Assembly: GCA_039944855.1 (NCBI GenBank)
Contig: JBDUXZ010000037.1
Coordinates: 179,645 to 243,644 of the forward strand
DNA length: 64,000 nt
From: Rhodothermales bacterium
GTDB taxonomy: Bacteria; Bacteroidota; Rhodothermia; Rhodothermales; JANQRZ01
Direction of reading: 5' to 3'
The notes beneath the pieces were generated by a model, which made no database searches, was not told the origin of the DNA, and saw nothing but the letters and a program-made list of their open reading frames with translations. Position 1 is the stretch's first letter. Each line of letters begins with the position of its first letter. Made by a program: the position numbers and the translations under genes. Below, piece after piece: positions 27,215-36,222 of this stretch.

Positions 27215-28516
27215 TCAGGAGTCGGCCGGCGGCGCGGTCTCCGCCTGCGCGGCCCGCGCTGCGGCCTTCTCGCGGGCGGCGAGGTCGATGAGCCCGCCGA
27301 GGCACTCCGCCGTGAACGCCTCCGCCGTGCTGGCGACGACGCGCCCCTCGATCATGATCTTCGGCACGCTGTTGATGCCGATGCCCGAGATGATCTCGTT
27401 CTGCTGCTGGATCAGCCCGACGTACTTCCGCGCCTCGATCTCGCTGCGGACACGCTCGCCGTCGAGCCCGATTTCCCCGGCCATCTGCACGAGGCTGCGC
27501 ATGATGGGCTCGCCGTCCGGGCTCTGCTGCCGGAGCGACGCGAGGACCTGCTGATTCGCGAACTGCCGGTCGAGCATCTCGAAGAACTTGCCCTCCTCAC
27601 CGGCGAGGTAGAGCGCCTGCACCTGCGGGATCGAGTAATCCCAGATCGGATACGGCTTGTAGTAGAACCGGGCCTCGTCCGCGAGCTGGGGGATGATCCG
27701 TTCGAGCTGCTGGTGCAGCGTCTTGCAGTGCGGGCAGTTCGGGTCGAAGATCTTCACCACGTTGACGGGGGCGTCGGCGCTGCCCTCGTACGGCGTTTCG
27801 AGCGTGAGGAGCCGGTCGAAGTCGCGGAAGCGCGGGATCTCGACGTCGTAGCGGCACTGGGCCGAGATCCCCCCGGCGGCGGCGACCTGTTGCGCCGTCA
27901 CGGCGGGCTGCCCCTCGGTTCCGGCTACGGTTTCGGGCGCATCGCGCGGGATCAGCACGTCCGCCCCGGCGAGCACGACGAGGGCGACGGCGGCGATGGC
28001 GTACGGCCGCAGCGCCGCGCTGAACGCGACGGCCGGGCTCGCCCCTTTCAGCTGCTCGACGACGTGAAGGGCGAAGATCGTCGCGACGGTGAGCGACGAG
28101 ATGAGGCAGAGCACGCAGAACTGCTCGAGCACGAATGCCTGCACGGTGACGAGGTACGCCGCGAACAGAATTCCCAGCGTCGAGACACCGAAGCTGACTT
28201 TCCGCAGCGTCTCGCTGAGCGGCGGCTTCGCGGCAGCCACGCCGAAGCGGAGCGCCGCGAGAGCGAGGTAGAACGCCGCGCCCCACGCCAGCAGGCTCAC
28301 GCCGACGAACGAGCTGTACACGCTGGAGGTCACGTCGGCGCAGCCGCCGGCGCTCGCGGCATCGCCCGCGCCGGTGCAGCCGAAGACGAAGTCGGCCCGC
28401 TGCTGGACCCAGAGGTGGACCACGACGAGCACGCCGAAGAGCGCGAGCACGAAGATCGGGAGGTTGAGGCGGGGGCCGGTCGGCGTGGACGGAGCTACTT
28501 CGGGGGTGCGAGCCAT
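27215..28516 (-). CDS. VKOR-DsbA fusion (disulfide-forming membrane protein)
   Basis: Makes disulfide bonds in exported proteins, with electrons passing to quinone. The 433-residue protein joins a vitamin K epoxide reductase domain (five hydrophobic helices, residues about 18-190; loop cysteines C47 and C59; redox motif C134-V-L-C137) to a periplasmic DsbA/thioredoxin domain (C261-P-H-C264, cis-proline region NSVPKIMI). It therefore combines the jobs of DsbB and DsbA in one chain. The tail is alanine-rich. It is flanked on both sides by the short palindromes b and c. Confidence 0.93.
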   Translation of the reverse strand: MARTPEVAPSTPTGPRLNLPIFVLALFGVLVVVHLWVQQRADFVFGCTGAGDAASAGGCADVTSSVYSSFVGVSLLAWGAAFYLALAALRFGVAAAKPPLSETLRKVSFGVSTLGILFAAYLVTVQAFVLEQFCVLCLISSLTVATIFALHVVEQLKGASPAVAFSAALRPYAIAAVALVVLAGADVLIPRDAPETVAGTEGQPAVTAQQVAAAGGISAQCRYDVEIPRFRDFDRLLTLETPYEGSADAPVNVVKIFDPNCPHCKTLHQQLERIIPQLADEARFYYKPYPIWDYSIPQVQALYLAGEEGKFFEMLDRQFANQQVLASLRQQSPDGEPIMRSLVQMAGEIGLDGERVRSEIEARKYVGLIQQQNEIISGIGINSVPKIMIEGRVVASTAEAFTAECLGGLIDLAAREKAAARAAQAETAPPADS

Positions 28517-28582
28517 AGGGGTCGGAGGATGCCGTTGCAGAGGACGCGGAATATACGGCTTCGCCCCACCGCCGAAAACGAC

Positions 28583-28610
28583 GTAGGGGCGACCGGCCGG
28601 TCGCCCCTAC
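28583..28610. repeat. Short intergenic palindrome, copy c
   Basis: Perfect 28-nt palindrome with arms GTAGGGGCG...CGCCCCTAC and core ACCGGCCGGT, 28 nt behind the stop of the carboxylase gene. Same core as copy d at 57915. Confidence 0.75.
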
Positions 28611-28638
28611 AACGGGAACGCGGAGCCGGATCGTGCGC

Positions 28639-30330
28639 CTACGTCTGGAGCACGCCGGGGTTGAAGCGCGGGATGTCCGGGTTGTGATCGGCCATCTCGA
28701 TGCCCGTCGCAAGCCACGTCCGCGTTTTTATGGGGTCGATGATCTCGTCCACCCACAGCCGGGCGGCGGCGTAGTACGGCGAGGTCTGCGCGTCGTAGCG
28801 CGCCGTCATCTCGGCGAGGAGCGCCTCCTGCTCGGCCTCGCTGATCTCCTCGCCCTTCCGCTTGCGCGTGCCGAGCTCGATCTGCAGCAGCGTCTTCGCC
28901 GCCTGCGCCCCGCCCATCACCGCGATCCGAGCCGTCGGCCACGCGAGAATCAGGCGCGGGTCGTAGGCCTTCCCGCAGAGCGCGTAGTTCCCCGCCCCGT
29001 ACGAGTTGCCGATGACGATCGTGAACTTGGGGACGACGGAATTCGCGACGGCGTTGACCATCTTCGCGCCGTCCTTGATGATGCCGCCGTGCTCGCTCCG
29101 GTTGCCGACCATAAAGCCCGTCACGTCTTGGATGAACACGAGGGGGATCTTCTTCTGGTTGCAGTTCATGATGAAGCGCGCAGCCTTGTCGGCGCTGTCG
29201 GAGTAGATCACCCCGCCCGCTTGCATCTCGCTCGTGTGCGACTTCTTGCCCTGCTTCGCCATCACCACGAGCCGCTGGCTGGCGACGACCCCGACGCTCC
29301 ACCCGTCGATCCGGGCGTAGCCGCAGAGGAGTGTCTTCCCGTAGTCGGCTTTGTACTCCGTCCAACTGTCGGCGTCGACGATGCGGGCGAGGATGTCGCG
29401 CACGTCGTAGGGCTGCTGCCGGCCTTCGGGCATGAGGCCGTAGAGTTCTTCGGCGTCGAAGGCGGGCGGCTTGGCGTCGGCGCGGTCGAAGCCGGCGCGG
29501 GGGCGAGCGCCGAGGTGGGAGACGAGGTCGCGGATCGTGGCAAGGCAGGTCTCGTCGTCGGGCATCTTGTAGTCAGTGACGCCGGAGATCTCGGAGTGCG
29601 TCGCGGCGCCGCCGAGCGTCTCGTTGTCCGTCGTCTCGCCGATGGCGGCTTTGACGAGGAACGGCCCGGCGAGGAAGACGGAGCCCGTGCCGTCGACGAT
29701 GAGCGCCTCGTCGGACATGATCGGGAGGTAGGCACCGCCCGCGACGCACGAGCCCATGATCGCCGCGATCTGTGGGATCCCCATCGACGACATCCGCGCG
29801 TTGTTGCGGAAGATGCGACCGAAGTGCTCTTTGTCGGGGAAGATCTGGTCCTGCATCGGGAGGTAGACGCCCGCCGAGTCTACGAGGTAGATGATCGGCA
29901 GATGGTTCTCCATCGCGATCTCCTGGGCGCGGAGGTTCTTCTTCGCCGTGATCGGAAACCACGCGCCCGCTTTCACCGTGGCGTCGTTCGCGACGAGCAC
30001 GCACAGCCGCCCCTCGACGTGGCCGAGCCCCATCACGGTCCCGCCCGCCGGGCACCCCCCCTCGTCCTCGTACATCCCCCACCCCGTGAACAGGCCGAGT
30101 TCGAGAAACTCCGTGCCCTCGTCCACGAGCCGGTCGATCCGCTCGCGGGCCGTCAGCTTGCCCCGGCTGTGCTCGCGCTCGATGCGCTTCTTGCCGCCGC
30201 CGAGCTTGACCTGCTCCGCCCGACTGTTGAGTTCGTCGAGGAGCGTGCGGTAGTGCTGCGTGCGCGCGTCGAACTGCGCGGTGTCGGGCGCGGGGCTGCC
30301 GAGCGTGGGGAGGGAGGCGACGTCTGCCAT
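28639..30330 (-). CDS. Acyl-CoA carboxylase beta subunit (methylcrotonyl-CoA carboxylase type)
   Basis: Carboxyltransferase subunit moving CO2 from biotin to an acyl-CoA. The 563-residue protein follows the crotonase-fold carboxyltransferase pattern throughout: KLTARERIDRLVD, VFVANDATVKAG-like region, IFPDKEHFGRIFRNNARMSSMGIPQIA, GSCVAGGAYLPIMSDE and FLAGPFLVKAAIGE. The last two match the beta subunit of 3-methylcrotonyl-CoA carboxylase (leucine breakdown) better than propionyl- or acetyl-CoA enzymes. The biotin-carrying alpha subunit is not in the window, so the exact acyl-CoA is an inference. Confidence 0.9.
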   Translation of the reverse strand: MADVASLPTLGSPAPDTAQFDARTQHYRTLLDELNSRAEQVKLGGGKKRIEREHSRGKLTARERIDRLVDEGTEFLELGLFTGWGMYEDEGGCPAGGTVMGLGHVEGRLCVLVANDATVKAGAWFPITAKKNLRAQEIAMENHLPIIYLVDSAGVYLPMQDQIFPDKEHFGRIFRNNARMSSMGIPQIAAIMGSCVAGGAYLPIMSDEALIVDGTGSVFLAGPFLVKAAIGETTDNETLGGAATHSEISGVTDYKMPDDETCLATIRDLVSHLGARPRAGFDRADAKPPAFDAEELYGLMPEGRQQPYDVRDILARIVDADSWTEYKADYGKTLLCGYARIDGWSVGVVASQRLVVMAKQGKKSHTSEMQAGGVIYSDSADKAARFIMNCNQKKIPLVFIQDVTGFMVGNRSEHGGIIKDGAKMVNAVANSVVPKFTIVIGNSYGAGNYALCGKAYDPRLILAWPTARIAVMGGAQAAKTLLQIELGTRKRKGEEISEAEQEALLAEMTARYDAQTSPYYAAARLWVDEIIDPIKTRTWLATGIEMADHNPDIPRFNPGVLQT

Positions 30331-30388
30331 CGGGGTGCGGGGAAGGGCGATTCGAAAGGATGCGGGCCGAAAGTAGCCACCGCGCGGC

Positions 30389-30423
30389 CAAAAAGAAAGG
30401 TCCGCCCCGGAACGAGGCGGACC
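30389..30423 (-). terminator. Terminator of CsbD-like gene 1
   Basis: Perfect 8-bp stem GGTCCGCC (30399-30406 against 30416-30423) followed on the minus strand by TTTCTTTTT. Confidence 0.85.
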
Positions 30424-30447
30424 CTGGCGGTGGCTCTGCTGAGCGGA

Positions 30448-30642
30448 TCAGATGAGGCCGACGACCTTCTGGCGGATTTCGGGACGAGGATCCCCGGTCT
30501 TCGCGTGGATGAGGTTGACCATCTTGGTCAAGTTGCCCCGCGTCTTCTTCATTTCCTTGTCGTTGAACTCGGCGTCGCTCCACGCCTCCTTGATGCGGTC
30601 TCGAATCCGGTACCACGTCTCATTCATCCGCTGGGTCGCCAT
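30448..30642 (-). CDS. CsbD-like small stress protein 1
   Basis: A 64-residue, charged, helical cytoplasmic protein with the pattern of CsbD-type general stress proteins: W..I..RIKEAW near the start, then a central KKTRGNLTKMVNLIHAKTGD helix and a short tail. CsbD homologues are induced by stress in other bacteria but their action is unknown. The ATG at 30642 is supported by an AGAGG Shine-Dalgarno-like sequence 6 nt upstream. It has its own terminator. A paralogue lies just upstream at 30801-30989. Confidence 0.75.
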   Translation of the reverse strand: MATQRMNETWYRIRDRIKEAWSDAEFNDKEMKKTRGNLTKMVNLIHAKTGDPRPEIRQKVVGLI

Positions 30643-30746
30643 ACAGCCTCTCAAAGTGGTTGATGTTTTACCGTTTACTTTATTTCCTACGGGCGAGAGC
30701 CCTCAGGGTTTCCCCGATATACAATTCCAGATCCGCCCAGAACGCG

Positions 30747-30776
30747 CAACGCCCGGCCAGAGGGGGCCAGGCGTTG
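30747..30776 (-). terminator. Stem-loop behind CsbD-like gene 2
   Basis: 12-bp inverted repeat with one mismatch (30747-30758 against 30765-30776), 24 nt behind the stop of the upstream CsbD-like gene. There is no strong T-run. Confidence 0.5.
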
Positions 30777-30800
30777 TCGATTCGCGGTGAGCGCGCGGTC

Positions 30801-30989
30801 TTAGATGACGGCGCTCATCTTCTGCATGATCAGGAGGCGGTCCTCGCCGGTCTTCTCATGGATGAGGTTGACCATCTTGGTCAGGTTGCCGCGCGCCTTC
30901 TTCAGCTCTTTCTCGTCGATCTCGCCCCAGACGGCGTAGATCTGCGTCTTCACGCGGTTCCAGTTCTGCTCCATGCGCTGCTTGCCCAT
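30801..30989 (-). CDS. CsbD-like small stress protein 2
   Basis: A 62-residue paralogue of the 30448-30642 product. The central helix KKARGNLTKMVNLIHEKTG is nearly the same; the ends differ. The ATG at 30989 is preceded by a GGGAGAG Shine-Dalgarno-like stretch. The two genes form a tandem duplication with separate stem-loops, so they are probably expressed as separate short transcripts. Confidence 0.75.
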   Translation of the reverse strand: MGKQRMEQNWNRVKTQIYAVWGEIDEKELKKARGNLTKMVNLIHEKTGEDRLLIMQKMSAVI

Positions 30990-31216
30990 GCGTCTCTCTC
31001 CCTGATTGGTGGCACATATACGCTCTAGCGAGCCGGAGGGAGTTGGTTGTTGATTTCCCACAGGCTCTTAAAAAGTACAACGTGATAGTCCGTATGACAA
31101 GTACGTGTGTGCCCCACCTCACCGCCGCCCACCGTTTCCACGTCAACTTCTACAACATGCATGAACGGCGGGCATAATTCCACCCCCTCCTCTTCTCCCC
31201 TCGCCGGTACGCCCCC

Positions 31217-32590
31217 ATGCCCGACTCCCCAGCAATCGCCGTCATCGGCGGCGGGATCAGCGGACTCGCCGCGGCGTGGCGGCTCCAAGCGCTCGGCGGT
31301 GCCGTCACCCTCTTCGAGGCGAGCGACCGGACCGGCGGCGTGATCCGCTCGACTCGCCGCGACGGCTTCCTCGTCGACGAAGGGCCGAACACGCTCGTCG
31401 CTCGCTCGACGGTCGTCACAGACACGATTGAGGCGCTGGGGTTGGCGAGCGAGCGCGTCGCGGCGAACGAGGTGGCAGACGCGCGCTACGTCGTCCGCGA
31501 CGGCGCGCTCGTGCGCATCCCGACCTCGCCGTCCGGCCTGCTCACGACGCCGCTGCTCTCGGCGTGGGCGAAGCTCCGCCTCCTCGGCGAGCCGTTCGTC
31601 CGGCCCCACGACGGCGACGACGAAGCGCTCGCCGCGTTCGTGCGGCGGCGGCTCGGGCCGGAGGTGCTGGACTACGCCGTCAACCCGTTCGTCGCAGGCG
31701 TCTACGCGGGCGACCCCGCGCACCTCTCGACGCGCCACGCATTCCCCATGCTGCACACGCTCGAACGCGAGCACGGCTCGCTCCTGCGCGGCATGATCCA
31801 CCGCGTCCGCAACCGCGCCGACGCGGCCCCGAAGCCGTCGCCGCACCCGTTCTCGTTCCGCGGCGGCGCCCAGGCTCTCCCCGACGCCTTTGCCGGCGCC
31901 ATCGGCCCCGACGCGATCCGGCTCCGCGCGCCACTCGTCGCCCTCCGGCACGACTCCAGCGGCTGGCGCGTCACGACCCGCACGGACGATGGGACGACGA
32001 ACGAGGACCGCTTCGACGGCGTCGTCTTCACTGCCCCGCTCCACCGCCTGCCCGCGATCGACTTCGAGCCGGACGTGGACCTCGGCCCGCTCGCCGACGT
32101 CGTCTATCCCCCGCTCTCCGTCCTCGCGCTCGGCTTCCGGCGGGCGGACGTGGTGCACGCGCTCGACGGCTTTGGCGTGCTCGTACCCGAGCGCGAAGGG
32201 CTGAACGTCCTCGGCGCGCTCTTCTCCTCTACGCTCTTCCCCGGCCGCGCGCCCGACGGCCACGTGCTGCTGACCTGCTTCGTCGGCGGCATGCGGCGGC
32301 CCGACCTCGCGCCCCTCCCGACCGACGACCTCGTGCCGCTCGCCCTCGCCGATCTCCGCGCGCTCCTCGACGTGCGGGGCAAGCCGGTGTTCGTCCACCG
32401 CGTGCTGTGGGAGCGCGCGATCCCGCAGTATCAGGTCGGCTACGGCCGCGTGATCGAGACGCTCGACGCGCTGGAGGCGCGGCACGCCGGGCTCGCCGTC
32501 GCCGGGAACGTCCGCCGCGGCATCTCCGTCGGCGACGCGCTCGAAGCCGGGCTCGACGCGGCCGAGCGCGTGCTGAACGCGCTCCCGTAG
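31217..32590 (+). CDS. Protoporphyrinogen oxidase (HemY type)
   Basis: FAD enzyme of haem synthesis that oxidises protoporphyrinogen (or coproporphyrinogen) IX. The 457-residue protein starts with the dinucleotide-binding GGGISGLAAAW motif (G11-G16) and the E-A-S-DRTGG region. It shows DEGPNTL, the NPFVAGVYAGDP loop typical of PPOX, and the C-terminal FAD motif with GNVRRGISVGDALEAG. The length agrees with the family. It stands alone, convergent with the T9SS protein gene behind it, so no other haem genes support the choice between the two substrates. Confidence 0.92.
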   Translation: MPDSPAIAVIGGGISGLAAAWRLQALGGAVTLFEASDRTGGVIRSTRRDGFLVDEGPNTLVARSTVVTDTIEALGLASERVAANEVADARYVVRDGALVRIPTSPSGLLTTPLLSAWAKLRLLGEPFVRPHDGDDEALAAFVRRRLGPEVLDYAVNPFVAGVYAGDPAHLSTRHAFPMLHTLEREHGSLLRGMIHRVRNRADAAPKPSPHPFSFRGGAQALPDAFAGAIGPDAIRLRAPLVALRHDSSGWRVTTRTDDGTTNEDRFDGVVFTAPLHRLPAIDFEPDVDLGPLADVVYPPLSVLALGFRRADVVHALDGFGVLVPEREGLNVLGALFSSTLFPGRAPDGHVLLTCFVGGMRRPDLAPLPTDDLVPLALADLRALLDVRGKPVFVHRVLWERAIPQYQVGYGRVIETLDALEARHAGLAVAGNVRRGISVGDALEAGLDAAERVLNALP

Positions 32591-32591
32591 C

Positions 32592-32613
32592 GACGCGGCC
32601 GACGTACCGCGTC
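32592..32613. terminator. Small shared stem-loop between convergent genes
   Basis: Perfect 7-bp stem (GACGCGG, 32592-32598, against 32607-32613) in the 21-nt gap behind hemY, touching the stop codon of the convergent gene. No T-run. Confidence 0.35.
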
Positions 32614-35347
32614 AACGCAGGACGAGCACCTTCGTCGCCTGCCGCTGCCCGTCGGCTTCGAGCACGACGAAATAGACGCCCGTTGCGAGCCGCGACCCGT
32701 CGAGCGTCGTCCGGTGCGGGCCCGCCGCCACGTCGCCGTCGACGAGCGTCGCAACGCGTCGCCCGAGCACGTCAAAGACCGAGAGCCGGATCGGGCCCGC
32801 GCGCTTGACCTCGAAAGGCACCGTGGCCGTTGCCGCGAACGGGTTCGGGAACGCAGACCCGAGCCGGAACGCCTGCGGCGCGGCCGGCACGTCGTCCTCT
32901 GCATCGACGGTGAGTCTATCGACCGAGTCGAGCCGGATCGTGGTGCCGGCGGGTGGCGTGGTGCCGTCACCGGCGAGGTCGGCGAGGACGAAGCCCTCGA
33001 GCCCGCCGACGGGTGCGACGAGGCGGTTACTCCCGCCACGGAAGCAGAAGTCGGCGTAGAAGTCCTGGCTGCGGCACGGCTTGCCTTCGATGGGGCCGGG
33101 ATCGATCTGCTCGTCGCCGTCGGTTGCGGGGTCGTACGTCGCGCCCGGTCCGCCGAAGCCGTTGGCCGCCGCTTCGAAGAGGGCGTAGCCGCCGGGCCGG
33201 TCGGGCATTACGCCGAGCACGCGATGCGTCACCGGGAGCGTGAGGCTGTCCTCGCCTACGATCACAGGCTGGGTGGCGGGAAAGGTGTCGGCCCATTCGG
33301 CGGCGGGTTCGGTGCCCGAGAGCGCGCGGAGCATGGGGATCATGCGCACGTCGTCTTCGGGAACATCCACGACGGCGCTCCCCACGTTCCACAGTTCGAA
33401 CGGCACGCTCGCGATCAGATTCGTCCCTCTCGGTAGCCGCGACGAGTAGACGCCGAGGCAGGCACCAGGCGTGGCGCAGGCCTCGGTGAAGCGGATCTCG
33501 AAGTCGTCGCCGTCGAACGACGCGGCATCGCGCAGGAGATCTTCGAGGCTGTTACCGGAGTTGGTAGAGGGAATAGGCACGGGGGTCGTGAACACGTAAT
33601 CGCCGGTGCTGTTCGGGCTCAGCCAGACGGTGTTGCCGGGGTAGCCGGCGGCGCAGCCGGGGTCGTCGCCGTCGGGGCACACGGCGGCACCGGGATAGGC
33701 CGTCTCGATGACGCCGATGCCGTCGGCGAGGTCGTCGAAGGCATAGCGGTAGAACGTGAACGAGCGTGGCTCGGAATAGCGGCTCGACGCCAAGCCGTCA
33801 CCGACCGCCTTCACCCGCCAGCGGTAGGCGAAGACCTGGTTTGCTCGGTCGTCGAAAAAGGAGAGCGACGGGTCCAGTACGTAGAAGACGAGGCGATCGG
33901 AGAAGTCATCGTCAGTGGCGATCTCGACGCGGTAGCTCTCGGCACCGGGCACGGCCGTCCACGCGAGCGGCGCGGGCTCGTCGATGAAGACCGACCCGTC
34001 GGCGGGCGCGAGGAGGGTGGGCGCGGCGAGGGCGCCGGGCGCCGGCGGCTCGAAGCCGGGCGCGAAGAGGGTGCCGCTGTCGTAGCGGACCTGCACGGCA
34101 TCGGAGATCGCTTGCAGTTCTGCGACGGAGTCGAGATGGTCCGCGCCCTGCGCGAAGAGGAGGGCGAAGTCGAAGGCGCGGACCTCGCCAGGCGCGAGGG
34201 TGAAGGCCGGTGAGGCGATCATGTGGCGGACGTCGCGGGGCGTAAAATTCGACCCAGTTCCGTCGATATTCACCGCGCTCCAGAACTGCTCGGTGATAGG
34301 ATTGCCAGGGAAGAACCACGTGGTGACGGGACCGCCACTCATATAACCGTCACCTCCCTCTGTCATGGGAAGCCCGTCCCGCCAGAGCCCGTTCATGCGG
34401 AAGTAGATTTCCATGCTGTTGATCGGGTCTCCGGTTACACTGACTCCTGAGAGATAAGCTGACACGTCGCCGCCCGAGAGAAAGTCGTAACCGAAGGCGG
34501 GCGGGGTTTCACCGTAGCCGCCATTGAGCCCGCCGTTGTCATCGTTATCGGCGTTGTAGACGAAGGCCATGCTCCGCGTCGAGTCGCTCCCGACGTAGTC
34601 GTCGGCGGGGTCGCCGAGGTCGGGGTCGGTGAAGAGCCCGAAGCGGGCGGCCTCGAACGGTTGGTCGTTCCGGTTCACGAGCTCGTAGCGGTAAAACGTG
34701 TGGCGGTCGAGCATGGGCCCGGCCGAGACGAACGCCGTCGCACGCACTTCCAGACCGATGGGTTCGGTCTCCGAGTTATCGTGCTCGTTGCCGACATCGT
34801 TCATCACCCAGAACGCCGTCTGGTGCCCGTACACGACAGGCCGATCACCGCCCGCCAAGTTGTAGTTCCCCTCGACGCCGTCGCCGTCGACGACGGGCGC
34901 GCCGAGGTCCACGGGCCAGTTCAGCAGATCGCCGGATGCCTCGCCCGTCGCCTCGTAGAGCGAGAGGTCGAAGGCATCGATCAGCCAGAAGCGGTCGAAG
35001 GCGGAACAGTCGTCGGGATTTGGGAGCGTACCGTCGGCGTTGAGTGGGCCGGGCCAGAACTCGAAGTCGTCGTAGGTCGCCGCAGCCACGCGGAGGTCGC
35101 CGCCGATGAGCCCGCCGACCCAGAGCCCGGCGGCGAAGATCGGCGACAGGCCGGAGCCCTTCGGGGCGATGTAGCCGTCGCCGCCGACGGTGCTGTTACC
35201 GAAGAAGAGGCTGCCGGTGTTGAAGAGCCGGGCCTGCACGTCGGAGATGGAAAGTTCGACTTCGGCGCGGCCGGGTTCGCAGCGGCCGGGCGTCTGCGCG
35301 AGGGCAGGGGCGGCGCAGAGCAGCAGGAGCGTGGTGACGAGGCGCAT
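32612..35347 (-). CDS. Large secreted protein with T9SS sorting domain
   Basis: A 911-residue exported protein of unknown function. It has a signal peptide (residues 1-18, ending ALAQ). Residues about 30-430 hold a domain common in this group's secreted proteins (NTGSLFFGNSTVGGDGYIAPKGSG...FAAGLWVGG). Residues about 440-540 look like a fibronectin III-like module (PTLLAPADGSVFIDEPAPLAWTAV and FAYRWRVKAV). The C-terminal 80 residues, with FPNPFA, LSVFDVLGRRVATL and LATGVYFVVL, form the T9SS type A sorting domain. There are several cysteines in short loops, as expected for an extracellular protein. Confidence 0.85.
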   Translation of the reverse strand: MRLVTTLLLLCAAPALAQTPGRCEPGRAEVELSISDVQARLFNTGSLFFGNSTVGGDGYIAPKGSGLSPIFAAGLWVGGLIGGDLRVAAATYDDFEFWPGPLNADGTLPNPDDCSAFDRFWLIDAFDLSLYEATGEASGDLLNWPVDLGAPVVDGDGVEGNYNLAGGDRPVVYGHQTAFWVMNDVGNEHDNSETEPIGLEVRATAFVSAGPMLDRHTFYRYELVNRNDQPFEAARFGLFTDPDLGDPADDYVGSDSTRSMAFVYNADNDDNGGLNGGYGETPPAFGYDFLSGGDVSAYLSGVSVTGDPINSMEIYFRMNGLWRDGLPMTEGGDGYMSGGPVTTWFFPGNPITEQFWSAVNIDGTGSNFTPRDVRHMIASPAFTLAPGEVRAFDFALLFAQGADHLDSVAELQAISDAVQVRYDSGTLFAPGFEPPAPGALAAPTLLAPADGSVFIDEPAPLAWTAVPGAESYRVEIATDDDFSDRLVFYVLDPSLSFFDDRANQVFAYRWRVKAVGDGLASSRYSEPRSFTFYRYAFDDLADGIGVIETAYPGAAVCPDGDDPGCAAGYPGNTVWLSPNSTGDYVFTTPVPIPSTNSGNSLEDLLRDAASFDGDDFEIRFTEACATPGACLGVYSSRLPRGTNLIASVPFELWNVGSAVVDVPEDDVRMIPMLRALSGTEPAAEWADTFPATQPVIVGEDSLTLPVTHRVLGVMPDRPGGYALFEAAANGFGGPGATYDPATDGDEQIDPGPIEGKPCRSQDFYADFCFRGGSNRLVAPVGGLEGFVLADLAGDGTTPPAGTTIRLDSVDRLTVDAEDDVPAAPQAFRLGSAFPNPFAATATVPFEVKRAGPIRLSVFDVLGRRVATLVDGDVAAGPHRTTLDGSRLATGVYFVVLEADGQRQATKVLVLR

Positions 35348-35429
35348 GGGAGCGGAAGGAAGTGATCAGGAGCTATAGCCTAGCGCCCAGCTAGTTAGGA
35401 AGCAATCCCTTCCCCCGTGCCCTCCAGGA

Positions 35430-36128
35430 TCAGGCCCGGCCCGGCGCACCGCCCACGGCGAGGTACTGGAGCAGCTTCCGCTTCGCCACCGGCAGCACGG
35501 TCTCCTCGACCGGGAACTGTAGCTCCGTCGCCACGCGGTACGTCGCGGGGTTCGGCAGGTCGGGGTGGTGCGCGACGAGGAGTTGCTTTAGCGCGTGTAC
35601 CGGCGCGTCCATCGGGACCTCGTCCACGGCGGCCGTGCGGAGGCTGCGGAAGCGCTCGTCGTGGCTCGTGAAGATAGAGACGGCGTAGCGGACGACGCGG
35701 AGGACGGCTCCGTCGGGCACGAGGAGGTAGCCCTCGTCCTGGTACGCCGGCACGATCCCGACGGCCTCGACGGCCGTATGCTCGTCCACGAAGTCGTAGA
35801 TCGCCCGCCCCTCTTCGATGGCGGCCTCGACGAGCGGCAGCGCCCACGCGATGAGCGCCTCGAACAACAGCGGCGGCTCGCCGTCCGCGTAGCGCAACAC
35901 GCCCTCCTCCAGGTCGATCTCCGTGAGCGGCCCCCGCTCGCGCAACCCCTCCGACCGCTCGCCGATCTCGCGCAGCGCCGACCGGAGGTGGATCAGGTCG
36001 GCGAGGTGGGGATAGACGTGGTTGCTGCCGAAGGCGCGGCGCACCTGCTGCAACCCGTGGAGGACGTGGTAGCGGCTGGCTTCTTCGTCGCGCGCGCCGG
36101 TAAAAAAGGCGAGGTCGAGAGCGGGCAT
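35430..36128 (-). CDS. Unrecognised 232-residue cytoplasmic protein
   Basis: I do not recognise this family. The protein has no signal peptide or membrane span. It is mostly helical in the first half (residues 1-120: YHVLHGLQQVRRAFGSNHVYPHLADLIHLRSAL is well ordered) and has an alpha/beta-like middle (IYDFVDEHTAVEAVGIVPAYQDEGYLLVPD) and a C-terminal helix ending in KRKLLQYLAV. Codon use matches the neighbours and the frame is intact, so it is a real gene. It starts at ATG 36128 in the 94-nt gap behind the DUF5916 gene stop. No context gives a function. Confidence 0.8.
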   Translation of the reverse strand: MPALDLAFFTGARDEEASRYHVLHGLQQVRRAFGSNHVYPHLADLIHLRSALREIGERSEGLRERGPLTEIDLEEGVLRYADGEPPLLFEALIAWALPLVEAAIEEGRAIYDFVDEHTAVEAVGIVPAYQDEGYLLVPDGAVLRVVRYAVSIFTSHDERFRSLRTAAVDEVPMDAPVHALKQLLVAHHPDLPNPATYRVATELQFPVEETVLPVAKRKLLQYLAVGGAPGRA

Positions 36129-36222
36129 CGGGATCGAAGGCTGGTGAGCGAGGGATGGTACACTCCTTCACGCAACCTTTGCAAATACCAAGCCACCGCC
36201 GCGCGGGGCCGAAGCACGTGCC

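Noticed and set aside
22536..27554. A 1672-codon open frame on the plus strand, antisense to DUF255, mscS and the M14 peptidase
   Set aside because: It is a by-product of high GC content. The protein is Arg/Glu/Val-rich low-complexity sequence without domains, while the opposite strand codes for three clear families.
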